Positions 44,676 to 53,852 are shown, counted from the stretch's first letter. The stretch: 64,000 nucleotides of DNA from Mesorhizobium sp. AR10 (GCF_024746795.1 NZ_CP080524.1:248001-312000), one strand, 5' to 3'. The notes: generated by a model not told the origin, from the letters alone. Translations and numbers: made by a program.

Positions 44676-46184
44676 TCAGTCAGCGCGTTTCTCCATGGAC
44701 TCGAGCGCAGTGGCGAGGCGCTGCTCCTCGCCATAGTAGCGGGCGCGATCCCAGAAATGCGGGCGGCCGATGCCGGTCGACACATGCTCGCCCAGCAGCC
44801 TGCCGTTCGCGTCCTCGCCCTTGATATTGTAGAGCACGATATCCTGTGTGATGACGACGTCGCCTTCCATTCCGATCACCTCGGTGATGTGGGTGATACG
44901 GCGCGACCCATCGCGAAGGCGTGCCGCCTGGATGATCACGTCGATGGAACCGACGACGATCTCGCGCACGGTCTTCTGCGGCAGCGAGTAGCCGCCCATC
45001 GCGATCATCGACTCGATACGGTTCAGACATTCGCGCGGGCTGTTGGAGTGAATCGTTCCCATCGAGCCGTCGTGACCGGTGTTCATCGCCTGCAGGAGGT
45101 CGAAAACTTCCGGTCCGCGCACTTCGCCGACGATGATGCGCTCGGGCCGCATGCGCAGGCAGTTCTTGACCAGGTCGCGCATGGTCACCTCGCCCTCGCC
45201 CTCGAGGTTGGGCGGGCGGGTTTCGAGACGAACGACATGCGGTTGCTGCAATTGCAACTCGGCCGAGTCTTCACAGGTGATGATGCGTTCTTCGCGATCG
45301 ATATAGTTGGTCAGGCAGTTGAGCAGCGTCGTCTTGCCCGAACCGGTACCGCCCGAGATGACGATGTTGCAGCGGACACGGCCGATGATCTTGAGAATCT
45401 CGGCGCCCTGCGGCGAGATGGCGCCGAACTTGACCAACTGGTCGAGCGTCAGCTTGTCCTTCTTGAACTTGCGGATGGTGAGTGCGGTGCCGTCGATGGA
45501 GAGCGGCGGCGCAATGACGTTGACGCGGGAACCATCGGGAAGGCGCGCGTCGCAGATGGGGCTTGATTCGTCAACGCGGCGGCCAACCTGGCTGACGATG
45601 CGCTGACAGATGTTGAGCAGCTGCTGATTGTCGCGGAACCGGATGCCGGTCTGTTCGACCTTGCCGTTGACTTCGATGTAGACGTTCTTGGAGCCGTTGA
45701 CCATGATATCGGCAATGTCGTCGCGAGCCAGCAATGGCTCCAGCGGGCCGTAGCCAAGCACGTCGTTGCAGATGTCCTCGAGCAATTCTTCCTGCTCGGC
45801 GATCGACATCGCGAAATTCTTGATCGCGATGATGTCGTTGACGATGTCGCGGATTTCCTCGCGCGCGCTTTCGGGATCGAGCTTGGCGAGCTGCGACAGG
45901 TCGATGGTGTCGATGAGTGCGGAGAAGACCTGGCTTTTGGTGTCGTAGTAGGTTTCGCTCTTTTCGCGCGGGGCCCTTTTCGGCTCCGGCGCCAAGGGTG
46001 GCGCCTCGACCGCGCGGCGGGCAGGCGGCGCAGCAGGCGCGCCAGACTGAGGCGTTGCCGCAGGCCGGGCAAGAACCTCCGTTTGCGCAGGATTTGCGGC
46101 CGCCGGCACTGCCGGTGCCGGTGCCGGCTGACGGAATTCCGGAGTGAACCGGTTGCCGTCGTCGCTGCCTCTTTTACCGAACAT
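44676..46184 (-). CDS. cpaF: Tad pilus assembly ATPase CpaF/TadA
   Basis: A hexameric secretion ATPase of 502 residues that powers both extension and retraction of Tad pili. A variable Pro/Ala-rich N-terminus (1-90) precedes the conserved core. Core motifs are [17 protein letters not shown] (Walker A), the Asp box [20 protein letters not shown], Walker [21 protein letters not shown] and the His box [15 protein letters not shown]. It follows cpaE by 29 bp. Confidence 0.95.
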   Translation of the reverse strand: MFGKRGSDDGNRFTPEFRQPAPAPAVPAAANPAQTEVLARPAATPQSGAPAAPPARRAVEAPPLAPEPKRAPREKSETYYDTKSQVFSALIDTIDLSQLAKLDPESAREEIRDIVNDIIAIKNFAMSIAEQEELLEDICNDVLGYGPLEPLLARDDIADIMVNGSKNVYIEVNGKVEQTGIRFRDNQQLLNICQRIVSQVGRRVDESSPICDARLPDGSRVNVIAPPLSIDGTALTIRKFKKDKLTLDQLVKFGAISPQGAEILKIIGRVRCNIVISGGTGSGKTTLLNCLTNYIDREERIITCEDSAELQLQQPHVVRLETRPPNLEGEGEVTMRDLVKNCLRMRPERIIVGEVRGPEVFDLLQAMNTGHDGSMGTIHSNSPRECLNRIESMIAMGGYSLPQKTVREIVVGSIDVIIQAARLRDGSRRITHITEVIGMEGDVVITQDIVLYNIKGEDANGRLLGEHVSTGIGRPHFWDRARYYGEEQRLATALESMEKRAD

Positions 46185-46213
46185 GATCGACTACCAATTC
46201 CGCTTAAGGAGCG

Positions 46214-47497
46214 TCATTTCTTGTTGCGCGAGAGCTTGCCAAGGAAATTGCCGAGGCCTGCTTTTTTCTTCGTCTTGATTTCGCTGCGCCCGGTCAGCAC
46301 ATGCGCGATTTCGTTGATCATGCCGACGACCGGGCTCTTGGCGTCCATCTCGCCGAGCATGCGCCCGTTGTTGGCCGCGTTTCCAAACAGCAGCGGGTCA
46401 AAACCAATGACCGACATCGGCGTGATGCCGAGCGGTTCGGCGAAGTCCGACGTTGCAATCTCGGGGCGCTTTGGCATGCCTGCCTGATTGATGATCAGCT
46501 TCGGCGGCGGATCGTTCGGGCGAAGCCGTTTCAGCATGTCGACCAGATTTTTGGTGTTGCGCAGATTGGCCAGTTCCGGCGTCGCCGTGATGACGATCTC
46601 GTCGGCCTTGATCAACGTGTTCTTGGTCCAGCCTGTCCAGACATGGGGGACATCGAGCACTAGGAGCGGCACGCTGCGCTGGGCCGTATCGATAAGCTGC
46701 GCAAAGGCGTCCGGATCGAAATCGTAGACACGTTCGAGCGTCGAGGGGGCGGCAAGCAGCGACAGATGCTCGGCGCACTGGGCAAGCAGCCGGTCGAGAT
46801 AGACCTCATCGACGCGTTCGGGCGAAAAGACCGCCTCGGCGATGCCTTGCGCCGGATCCTGATCGAAATTGATGTTGGCCGTTCCGAAAGCAAGGTCGAG
46901 ATCGGCGACGACCACTTCGGACTTGAACAGCGACGACATCGCCCAGGCCACATTGTGGGCGATGGTCGAGGAGCCGACGCCGCCCTTGGCGCCGATGAAG
47001 GCGATCGAGCGACCGATCGGCTCGGCTTCCGGATCGACGAAGATCGATGAAACCACGCTGACGATGTCGGCCATCGACACCGGCGCGATGACATATTCGG
47101 AGATGCCGGAGCGGATGAGTTCGCGGTAGAGGCCGACGTCATTGTAGTGGCCGATCACCACGACCTTCGACGTCGGATCGCAGTATTCCGAGAGCTGGGC
47201 GAGCTGCTCCAGCAACTGTTTCGGCTCGCTGCGCGATTCCAGCAGGATCAGGTTCGGTGTCGGCGCCGACTGGTAGAATTCGATCGCGGTGGCGACGCCG
47301 CCCATATGCACTTTCAGATGTGCCTTCGCCATGCGGCGATCCTCACCGGCGCGCTCGACCGGATTGGCGACACCCTCGGTCTCGCAAAATGCCTGGATCG
47401 AGATGCGTGGGATCGGCCGCAACGCCTGCATCGCGGCGATGTCCTGTTGCGAGGTGTCGCCACTGTCCGAAGGGGTCTCGTAGGCAAGATTGTTCAT
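46214..47497 (-). CDS. cpaE: Tad pilus localisation ATPase CpaE/TadZ
   Basis: A 427-residue MinD/ParA-like protein that places the Tad machine at the cell pole. The N-terminal half (about 60-160) is a receiver-like domain (PNLILLESRSEPKQLLEQL). The P-loop domain has the deviant Walker A IGAKGGVGSSTIAHNVAWAM, and the segment VVADLDLAFGTANINFDQD. In CpaE proteins the signature Lys may be altered; here KGGVGSST keeps both. It lies between cpaD (26 bp upstream) and cpaF. The neighbouring PodJ gene makes polar targeting plausible. Confidence 0.92.
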   Translation of the reverse strand: MNNLAYETPSDSGDTSQQDIAAMQALRPIPRISIQAFCETEGVANPVERAGEDRRMAKAHLKVHMGGVATAIEFYQSAPTPNLILLESRSEPKQLLEQLAQLSEYCDPTSKVVVIGHYNDVGLYRELIRSGISEYVIAPVSMADIVSVVSSIFVDPEAEPIGRSIAFIGAKGGVGSSTIAHNVAWAMSSLFKSEVVVADLDLAFGTANINFDQDPAQGIAEAVFSPERVDEVYLDRLLAQCAEHLSLLAAPSTLERVYDFDPDAFAQLIDTAQRSVPLLVLDVPHVWTGWTKNTLIKADEIVITATPELANLRNTKNLVDMLKRLRPNDPPPKLIINQAGMPKRPEIATSDFAEPLGITPMSVIGFDPLLFGNAANNGRMLGEMDAKSPVVGMINEIAHVLTGRSEIKTKKKAGLGNFLGKLSRNKK

Positions 47498-47523
47498 GTC
47501 CGCGTGCTCCGAACTGCTATCGA

Positions 47524-48264
47524 TCAGTAGTCGACTTCTGTTTGCGGGACCGGCTTGTAGATTGGGGCGTCTCTATATCCGTCAATGACGAGCCCGCGCC
47601 TCGCGGCGTCGATGGGCGTCGGCTTGCGCGGCCCGAGCAGGTCGGCCGGGTTGGCCATCTGGGCGGCAAGGTTGTTCTGATAGGAACAGCCGAAATCGGC
47701 ATAGTGTTTGTTTTCCGACGTCTGCAGCAGATCTTCAGGCCAGCGTCCGCATTTGTCGGTCTGGGCTTTCAGCGAGATATAGGCAACGCGGATCGGGGCC
47801 GAGGCTTCGGCGGAAACGGACTGATAGGAGGTCATGAGGATCCGGTTCCGTTGGATGCCGCTGGCGACCGCCAATCTGGCGAAATCACGTCCGGCCGCGG
47901 CCGCGGCGATCTCGTTGGCCGAGCCAACCGGGATTGCGATCGTCAGCGCCGGGGCAGCGCTCTTGTCGTAACCGTCCAGGAAGCCCGAAAGCGTGTCACG
48001 CTGAAAGCGGGTCATGCCGCGATCGCCGGCGCCAACCGGAAGATCGATCTTCTCGTTCTTCTCCGCAATCACGATCGGGTGCGTTGTGCGATAGTCGTCC
48101 GGAATTGCACCAACCGTGACGCTGTCGCGCTTGAGATTGGCGCAACCGGCCAGCGACGCTGCGACCGCGATCGCCAGGATCGGAATGGCCGATCGGTAGA
48201 TCCGCTCGCGGCTGGACCATACCGTCGCGACCATCGTCATTACCTTCGATGCTGACTGAGACAT
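47524..48264 (-). CDS. cpaD: Tad pilus lipoprotein CpaD
   Basis: A 246-residue outer-membrane pilus biogenesis lipoprotein. The signal ends IPILAIAVAASLAGC (lipobox LAGC, near 41), followed by the CpaD domain (SVTVGAIPDDYRTTHPIVIAE, FLDGYDKSAAPALTIAIP, CGRWPEDLL, FGCSYQNNLAAQMANPADLLGPR). The first Met gives a long n-region; inner Met at residues 9 or 11 may be the true start. It follows cpaC by 14 bp. Confidence 0.9.
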   Translation of the reverse strand: MSQSASKVMTMVATVWSSRERIYRSAIPILAIAVAASLAGCANLKRDSVTVGAIPDDYRTTHPIVIAEKNEKIDLPVGAGDRGMTRFQRDTLSGFLDGYDKSAAPALTIAIPVGSANEIAAAAAGRDFARLAVASGIQRNRILMTSYQSVSAEASAPIRVAYISLKAQTDKCGRWPEDLLQTSENKHYADFGCSYQNNLAAQMANPADLLGPRKPTPIDAARRGLVIDGYRDAPIYKPVPQTEVDY

Positions 48265-48278
48265 GTCCGCTTCCCCGC

Positions 48279-49796
48279 TTACTTGTAGATGAAGCCGACA
48301 ACGCCGTGGTAGCGGCCGTTGGGCTTGTCGGTTTGCATGGTGCCGTAGACGCGGTTGACACGGCCAAGAAACATGCCGGCGCCGTCGCTCGGTGGGTTGA
48401 AATTGTCATCCGGCTTGGCCAGGTCATTGCGCGCTACCGGCTTTACTAGGTAGGGCGTGATGATGATGACAAGCTCGCTTTCATTGCGGACGAAGTCCCG
48501 GCTGCGGAAGAGGGTACCGAGCACCGGAATTTTTGTCAGCCCGGGCAAGCCGTTGACTGCCTGCCGAACGTCATCCCGGACGAGACCGGCAATCATCATG
48601 GAGCCGCCGGACGGAAGTTCCACCGTGGTGTCGGCAAGCCGCTTGCGAAGGGAAAGCACGTTCATGCCAGGCCGGGTCACGCCGCCCGACAGGGACACCG
48701 ATCCTTCCGTGGTCGGTTCCGAAACCGAGGTCCTGACCTTCAGACTGATGCGTCCTGGCGACAGCACGATCGGCTGGAACTCGAGCCCGATGCCATACTC
48801 GATCTTTTGTGTCGTATAGGTAATGCCGCCGCTGCTATCCTGCGCCGACTGGTTTTGTACCATATTGAACTCGCCGCCGACCTTGAAAGTCGCCTTCTCG
48901 CCGGAGACGGCGGTAAGCGTCGGCTCAGCCAACGTCTTCATGACGCCGGATTGCTCCATTGCGTTGATGTAACCCTGCAATGTAGAGGTGGCGAAGTCGA
49001 CGCCCGAATGCGACAGCGACTTGCCGAGGCCCGCGAAATTGTCGCTTATGGCGCCATAGCTGATGCCGTTGCTGCCACCATTGCCGACCATATTGACGCC
49101 GAGCTGCTTCATCACCGAGCGGCTCACTTCCGCAACGGTCACCTTCAAAGTTACCTGATCGTCGCCGATGATCTGCAACAGGTTGACGATCTTGCTGACA
49201 CGCCGCGCTTCATCTGGATTGTCGATGGCGACGCCACCGTTGGCCGAACCGCCGGCTGCGGTCTGCGAGTATTGTCCCGTCGTCGCTTCACCGCCAGTCA
49301 CGAAGATGGTCGCGAGTTCCTCGGCGCGCTTGGAGTCTATCGGAGTATCCACGGTACCGGTCAGAACGACGTTGTCGTTCAGCAATTCGACCTTGATGTC
49401 CGCCGTCGGAATGAAGCGTCTGATATAGCCCTCCAATCCGGCGACGTCGCGTTCGACCGCCAGATCCAGACTGGCAATCTGTTCGCCATTGGGGCCAAAG
49501 ACGAAGATGTTGGTCTCGCCCACCGACTTTCCAAACAGGTAGATGCGCCTTGCGGTGCGGGTCACCGCATCGGCGACCACCGGGTTGGCGACCAGGATGT
49601 CATAGGCGTCACTCGGCAGGTCAATGACCACCGATTTGTTGAGGCCGAGCTTGACGCGCTGGGTAGCGGTCGAAGCTGTCACTGCGGCATTCTTGCCCGC
49701 AGCCTTCGCCTCGATGAGGCCATGCGTATTCGTTCCGATGAGAAACAGGCCGATTGCCGCAGCCATCGCGACCGGCAGTTTAGCGTTTAGCCTCAT
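48279..49796 (-). CDS. cpaC: Tad pilus secretin CpaC
   Basis: CpaC forms the outer-membrane pore of the Tad pilus. The 505 residues have a signal region (LPVAMAAAIGLFLIGTNTHG) and the pilus-formation N-terminal domain (VKLGLNKSVVIDLPSDAYDI, about 48-120). BON-like and secretin domains follow (TVAEVSRSVMKQLGVNMVG; GGSMMIAGLVRDDVRQAVNGLPGL; PVLGTLFRSRDF). Its start overlaps the cpaB stop by 4 bp (ATGA). A solitary relative of its N-terminal domain is encoded at 52012-52434. Confidence 0.94.
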   Translation of the reverse strand: MRLNAKLPVAMAAAIGLFLIGTNTHGLIEAKAAGKNAAVTASTATQRVKLGLNKSVVIDLPSDAYDILVANPVVADAVTRTARRIYLFGKSVGETNIFVFGPNGEQIASLDLAVERDVAGLEGYIRRFIPTADIKVELLNDNVVLTGTVDTPIDSKRAEELATIFVTGGEATTGQYSQTAAGGSANGGVAIDNPDEARRVSKIVNLLQIIGDDQVTLKVTVAEVSRSVMKQLGVNMVGNGGSNGISYGAISDNFAGLGKSLSHSGVDFATSTLQGYINAMEQSGVMKTLAEPTLTAVSGEKATFKVGGEFNMVQNQSAQDSSGGITYTTQKIEYGIGLEFQPIVLSPGRISLKVRTSVSEPTTEGSVSLSGGVTRPGMNVLSLRKRLADTTVELPSGGSMMIAGLVRDDVRQAVNGLPGLTKIPVLGTLFRSRDFVRNESELVIIITPYLVKPVARNDLAKPDDNFNPPSDGAGMFLGRVNRVYGTMQTDKPNGRYHGVVGFIYK

Positions 49797-50605
49797 TTCC
49801 TTGCCCCCACTTCGGAAACTTCGCCCGACTTGATCAATCGCACAGTTCCGCGCCGTCCATTGCCGGAAACGAGATAGTCGGCCTCACCCGAATCCTTGTC
49901 CTGGTTGTCCTTGATCGACCGCAGCGCCAAGGTCAGGCGATCCGCCATCTGCTGGGCGACCGTGATGATCTCCGCCTGTTGCGGCGTCAGCTCCAGCGTG
50001 GCGGTCTGGCCGACTCTGGTCTTCTTGCCTTCCTCGTCCTCCTGGATGGTCTGATCGATCGCCAGGACGCGAATGTTCTTGAGGATGGTCTCGGTTGTAA
50101 AACCACTGCCGCCGCTACCGGTGTCGGACCTGCGGGTCATGATGACGTCGACAAAATCGTTGGGAAGAATGAAGCCGCCGGCCGAAGTGTCGGCCGAGAT
50201 CGCAGTGGCGACGGCACGCATCCCGGTGGGCAGCATCGACGACATGAAACTCTGCCCCTCGCCGATCAGCTTGGAGCGCCGCAGCGGCTCGCCCGTGTAC
50301 ATCGCCATGCGGGCGACGGAACCCTTCAGCTTGTCCAAAGCCTCGGGCTCGGCGGCGCGGGTGATGAAATTCGCGTTGACGCCATCGGCCGGCCAGGACT
50401 CCCAGCTGATGTTGTTCTCAAGCGGGCTGCCCATCGCGACATCACCGGAAAGGACAAGCACATCCTGCAGCGCTATCGCCGGCGCCTGGGGGGCATTGGT
50501 GACGACTTGAGGCGGCGGAGCCGCGACCATGTTTTTGGCAACATATCCTGCGCCACCCGCCGCAGCCACCGCCACGCTCAGAATGATCAGTCGGGATGCT
50601 GGCAT
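49793..50605 (-). CDS. cpaB: Tad pilus assembly protein CpaB
   Basis: A 270-residue periplasmic SAF-domain protein, anchored by an N-terminal helix (LIILSVAVAAAGGAGYVA), that supports CpaC assembly. The SAF/RcpC region includes VLVLSGDVAMGSPLENNISWE and PTGMRAVATAISADTSAGGFILPNDFVDV. The start ATG at 50605 (MPASRLIILS) is preferred to a TTG further up. It heads the cpaBCDEF-tadBC operon. A CtrA-like site lies 93 bp upstream. Confidence 0.92.
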   Translation of the reverse strand: MPASRLIILSVAVAAAGGAGYVAKNMVAAPPPQVVTNAPQAPAIALQDVLVLSGDVAMGSPLENNISWESWPADGVNANFITRAAEPEALDKLKGSVARMAMYTGEPLRRSKLIGEGQSFMSSMLPTGMRAVATAISADTSAGGFILPNDFVDVIMTRRSDTGSGGSGFTTETILKNIRVLAIDQTIQEDEEGKKTRVGQTATLELTPQQAEIITVAQQMADRLTLALRSIKDNQDKDSGEADYLVSGNGRRGTVRLIKSGEVSEVGARK

Positions 50606-50697
50606 CTGTCCGAACCCTCGCCTTGGCAACTTAGCCCAGGCCGGACTTTGCAGCGGCAATCGTCAAAACAAGGTTAATGCAATGCTTACGATCGTGA

Positions 50698-50712
50698 TTA
50701 ATTTAAGGTTTA
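50698..50712. promoter_or_regulatory. CtrA-like site upstream of cpaB
   Basis: TTAATTTAAGGTTTA, i.e. TTAA-N7-TTTA, one mismatch from TTAA-N7-TTAA. It is 93 bp before the cpaB start, between cpaB and the cpaA stop. Confidence 0.5.
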
Positions 50713-50801
50713 CATAAATTAGAGGGAACCCGGTTCCGGTAAACAAGAAAGCGGCCAGGCCGCCTTTGCCTGACCAGGTATCCAAAGCCGAATCCTGGAA
50801 A

Positions 50802-51320
50802 CTACGCCGCCAACCTTGCCAGCGCCCACACCATCAATGGCGAATCCGGATAGGCAAACAGCCCACCAATGCCCAGCGCAATGCCATAGGGAACGCCGGC
50901 CGCGTCGTCGGCGAAGTGGCGCAGGAACCGATTGTGGCTCGTATAGGCCGCCAGCGGCGATTTCCGATAAACGAGGATGGCGAGCGTCAGCAGACCGCCA
51001 ATGAATGTCGAGGCCACGAGATATTCGACAAGGTGAATGTTGAGCCCCATCCAGATGGCCGTGGCAGCCAGCAGTTTGGCGTCGCCGCCGCCCATGCCGC
51101 CAAGCGCAAACAGACCGAATGTCACCGCCAGCACCAAACCGCCGGCGGCGAAATGCCAGCCATAGGTTGCCCAGTCCATACCCGTCAGCGGCGCGACCAG
51201 AGCAAAGACAGCCACAAGCAGCACCGGCACGCGATTGGCGATCGTCATCGACAATGTGTCGGAGATCGCGGCAAAAAGCATGCAGAACGGAAAGACAACG
51301 AAAATCAGAGCTTCAAGCAT
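50802..51320 (-). CDS. cpaA: Prepilin peptidase CpaA/TadV
   Basis: A 172-residue type IV prepilin peptidase that matures the Flp pilin and the TadE/G pseudopilins. About five membrane helices are visible. The first catalytic Asp is in FAAISDTLSMTIANR and the second in the GxGD motif GGMGGGDAKLLAATA. The start at 51320 (MLEALIFVV) was chosen over an ATG 21 bp upstream. It follows the pilin gene, from which it is separated by a strong terminator hairpin, so it may be expressed at a lower level by read-through. Confidence 0.92.
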   Translation of the reverse strand: MLEALIFVVFPFCMLFAAISDTLSMTIANRVPVLLVAVFALVAPLTGMDWATYGWHFAAGGLVLAVTFGLFALGGMGGGDAKLLAATAIWMGLNIHLVEYLVASTFIGGLLTLAILVYRKSPLAAYTSHNRFLRHFADDAAGVPYGIALGIGGLFAYPDSPLMVWALARLAA

Positions 51321-51417
51321 GGGCGCGGCGCCTATGGTCAAATTGTACCTGGCCTCAGTCTAGGCAGGCTCGATTAACGATTGATGATGCCGAAAATTCA
51401 AAGTGGTTCATAAACGG

Positions 51418-51448
51418 AATAAGGGCCGCCAATGAGGCGGCCCTTATT
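51418..51448 (-). terminator. Terminator hairpin between flp pilin and cpaA
   Basis: AATAAGGGCCGCC and GGCGGCCCTTATT form perfect 13-bp arms around a 5-nt loop, followed on the minus strand by TCCGTTTATG. It lies 37 bp after the pilin stop and probably limits cpaA expression relative to the pilin. Confidence 0.75.
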
Positions 51449-51460
51449 CTGAAGTAACGA

Positions 51461-51488
51461 CCAGATGGTGTTAGCCAGATGGTGTTAG
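51461..51488. repeat. 14-bp tandem duplication at the flp stop
   Basis: CCAGATGGTGTTAG is repeated exactly (51461-51474 and 51475-51488). The second copy contains the pilin stop codon (51485-51487). It looks like a recent slip duplication. Confidence 0.85.
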
Positions 51489-51658
51489 TTAGATTCATTC
51501 ACCGCCGAGGCGATGGCCGAGAACTTGTTGTTCAGGGCGTTGCCGAGCGCGCCGGCGCCGACCATGATGGCGAGTGCGATGAGAGCGGCGATCAGACCAT
51601 ATTCAATGGCGGTCGCGCCGGATTCGTCCTTCACAAAACGTGCAATGAGATTAGACAT
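51485..51658 (-). CDS. flp: Flp/PilA major pilin
   Basis: The 57-residue class IVb prepilin forms the Tad pilus fibre. It starts MSNLIARFVKDESGATAIEY, with the prepilin peptidase cleavage motif after Gly (SG^ATAIEYGL; Glu at +5 and Tyr at +6 of the mature protein). A hydrophobic helix (GLIAALIALAIMVGAGALG) and a short hydrophilic tail ending VNESN follow. It has a clear ribosome site (GGAGCTCTC). It is the only Flp-type gene in the window. Its promoter region carries a CtrA-like site at 51805-51819. Confidence 0.93.
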   Translation of the reverse strand: MSNLIARFVKDESGATAIEYGLIAALIALAIMVGAGALGNALNNKFSAIASAVNESN

Positions 51659-52011
51659 TTGAGAGCTCCTACTCCACGTGTTACAGCACTTCCGTCAACT
51701 TCTGTGGTGGTTGATCGGATGCTGCCAATCTATGGAGAAGCTCTTTCGATCGGCTTAATAAACAGCCTTACCGATTCCTTTCGGACATCGAACAGCCTGC
51801 GTGGTTAACCGTGAGCTAAGCGCCACACGATGGTTTGACCGCCAGAAAAGGGCGGCGAAGGGCGCAAACTGCGCGATCTTCGAAAAGACCGGCTGCAACC
51901 AACGGCGGGCAAGCCGGTCCCAGGCGTCAACGCGTCGGTTATCAGTTTAACCCTTGGTTCACCAATCTCGTTCATGTTCTGTTGAACAGTTTGCTGCCTT
52001 GGAGCGCCTCA
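51659..52011. promoter_or_regulatory. Divergent flp / CpaC-N-like promoter region with two CtrA-like sites
   Basis: The 353-bp gap has no gene that I can support. TTAA-CCGTGAG-CTAA is at 51805-51819 (147 bp before flp), TTAA-CCCTTGG-TTCA at 51947-51961 (51 bp before the plus-strand gene), and a GANTC at 51773-51777. CtrA control of pilA is established in Caulobacter. Confidence 0.5.
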
Positions 52012-52434
52012 ATGACCGGGTCGAGATCGTCATTCCTACTTGCTGCGCTTCTCGCCGCTTCAGCTTTCGTCGTGCCGGCCCGGGCTGGAGCCGGCATCGA
52101 AGTCACCATGAACCAGGCGAAGATCGTCAAATTGACACGCGCCGCCGACACGATCGTCGTTGGCAATCCGGAGATCGCCGACGCGGCCGTGCAGGATGCA
52201 TCGACGATCGTGCTGACGGGCAAGGGGTTCGGTGTCACCAACCTGGTCGTCCTCGACCAGGAGGGCAACCCGATCATCGACGAGCAGGTCACCGTCGTGC
52301 GGCAGGCCGCTTCGTCGGTGCGCATCTACAGGCGAGCCCAGATACAAACTCTGTCCTGCACGCCCTATTGCGAGGGCTCCTATAAGAGTGAATCAGAGAA
52401 GGTCTCCGAAGCCGAGATGAGCGCCGGCCAGTAA
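52012..52434 (+). CDS. Solitary CpaC-N-like pilus protein
   Basis: A 140-residue exported protein with a signal peptide (SSFLLAALLAASAFVVPARA). Its single domain closely resembles the N-terminal domain of CpaC (IEVTMNQAKIVKLTRAADTI, GNPEIADAAVQDASTIVLTG, TNLVVLDQEGNPI). It lacks the secretin part. The C-terminal tail has a cysteine pair (LSCTPYCEGSYK) that could form a disulfide. It has a good ribosome site (GGAG, 7 nt spacing). It stands between flp and the TadE-like gene. It may help secretin assembly or cap the pore; the function is not known. Confidence 0.85.
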   Translation: MTGSRSSFLLAALLAASAFVVPARAGAGIEVTMNQAKIVKLTRAADTIVVGNPEIADAAVQDASTIVLTGKGFGVTNLVVLDQEGNPIIDEQVTVVRQAASSVRIYRRAQIQTLSCTPYCEGSYKSESEKVSEAEMSAGQ

Positions 52435-52473
52435 GTGTTGAGCTGTCTTGTCCCCCCGAAAGCACCGCTTCGG

Positions 52474-52488
52474 TTAGCAACCGGTTAA
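52474..52488. promoter_or_regulatory. CtrA-like site upstream of the TadE-like gene
   Basis: TTAGCAACCGGTTAA, i.e. TTAG-N7-TTAA, one mismatch from the CtrA pattern, 99 bp before the start of the TadE-like gene. Confidence 0.5.
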
Positions 52489-52586
52489 AGCCATCCCGCC
52501 GAATTTAACGGTCATCCAAACCGGACTTCAATGGGTTTTCGCTAATGTTCCAGCCGATACCGCATCAGGATCGGCAGGAACGGGAC

Positions 52587-53171
52587 ATGAGCACGGACCC
52601 AAGACCCGAAATCAGCAAGGGCAAAGCAGGACGGAAGTTCCCCCGACGCTTCTTTGGCGATCGGCGAGGCAGCACGGCGATCGAGTTCGCGATGCTTGCT
52701 CTGCCATTTGCACTTCTCGTCTTCGCCATCCTTGAGAGCTGCATCTCATTTGCCGGACAGGAAGTGATGGCCAACGTCACCGACGATGTTGCCCGTCAGC
52801 TGCGTACTGGCCAGTTAAAGCAGGCCGACATGACCGGGACCAAGTTGAGGGACATGATCTGCAGCAGACTGGAGATCGTGGTGGCAAAGACCTGCCCCGG
52901 ATTGCTGGTGGATCTTCGCGAGTATCCGACGTTTGCCGATGCGGCCACCGCGGGCTTCAAGATTGCAGGCGGCGAAATCGTGCTGACAGGCACGCCCACC
53001 ACGACCTTTACGGTAACCCCGGGCCTGGCAGAGTCGAAGAACATGCTGCGGGTCTTTTATAAATGGCCTGTCATGACCGATTTCCTGGCCAAGTCGATGG
53101 CCAATCTCAATGACGGTAACACGCTGCATTTCGCATCGGCGATCTGGCAGAACGAGCCATTCGACGACTGA
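52587..53171 (+). CDS. TadE/G-like minor pseudopilin 1
   Basis: A 194-residue pseudopilin-like protein. The N-terminal class IV-type segment RRGSTAIEFAMLALPFALLVFAILES holds a prepilin-type cleavage site after Gly, with Glu at +5, then one membrane helix. The C-terminal domain is periplasmic, with a cysteine pair (MICSRLEI, KTCPGLLV). Start ATG at 52587 follows GGAACGGGAC. It is followed 38 bp later by a second TadE/G-like gene. It is processed by CpaA if the family pattern holds. Confidence 0.88.
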   Translation: MSTDPRPEISKGKAGRKFPRRFFGDRRGSTAIEFAMLALPFALLVFAILESCISFAGQEVMANVTDDVARQLRTGQLKQADMTGTKLRDMICSRLEIVVAKTCPGLLVDLREYPTFADAATAGFKIAGGEIVLTGTPTTTFTVTPGLAESKNMLRVFYKWPVMTDFLAKSMANLNDGNTLHFASAIWQNEPFDD

Positions 53172-53209
53172 TAACTGCACCGTTGCGTCAGCAAGAAGAG
53201 GGTGGAAGC

Positions 53210-53830
53210 ATGTATCGTGCGGGGGCACATTCGGGAGTTTCAGCACTGTGGGCGAGAGCGACCCGGTTTTGCACCGATCGTCGCGGCATCGCGGCCGTCG
53301 AGTTTGCCTTGATCGTGCCCCTGCTGCTGATCATGTATTTCGTGACCATGGAAGCCTCGCAGGCGATCGAGACCAGCAAGAAGGTCAGCCGAATCGGCTC
53401 CATGGTGGCGGATCTCGTCACGCAGCAGCAAAGCATCGTGACCGCCGATCTCGATGCGATCATGAAGATCGGCACCTCGACCCTTCAGCCCTACAACCGC
53501 TCGACCCCTGATATCATCATCACGGCAATACAGGTCACGGACGAAACGACACCGAAGGTCAAGGTGGTGTGGTCGCGCAAACTGTACAACGGTACCCCTA
53601 GCGCCGACGCCGCCAAGGACAGCATCACGACCGTTCCCACCGCGCTCAAGACCAAGGGCGCTTTCCTCATTCGCGTCGAAAGCAGCCTCGGCTATAAGCC
53701 GATCATCACATGGTCGGCGGACAGCGCAAAACGGCTTGGATTGATCACCCGCTTCAACAACATATCGATGGGCGAAACCTACTATCTGAGGCCTCGCCGA
53801 AGCACGACGATTCCCTGCGGCAACTGCTGA
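53210..53830 (+). CDS. TadE/G-like minor pseudopilin 2
   Basis: A 206-residue partner of the preceding protein. It has the pseudopilin segment DRRGIAAVEFALIVPLLLIMYF (Gly, then Glu at +5) and a periplasmic domain ending IPCGNC. The N-terminal 25 residues are cytoplasmic and basic. Start ATG at 53210 follows GAGGGTGG. The two genes form the tadEG unit typical of rhizobial Tad loci. Confidence 0.88.
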   Translation: MYRAGAHSGVSALWARATRFCTDRRGIAAVEFALIVPLLLIMYFVTMEASQAIETSKKVSRIGSMVADLVTQQQSIVTADLDAIMKIGTSTLQPYNRSTPDIIITAIQVTDETTPKVKVVWSRKLYNGTPSADAAKDSITTVPTALKTKGAFLIRVESSLGYKPIITWSADSAKRLGLITRFNNISMGETYYLRPRRSTTIPCGNC

Positions 53831-53852
53831 AACAATTCGCCCGCGTTCAATG

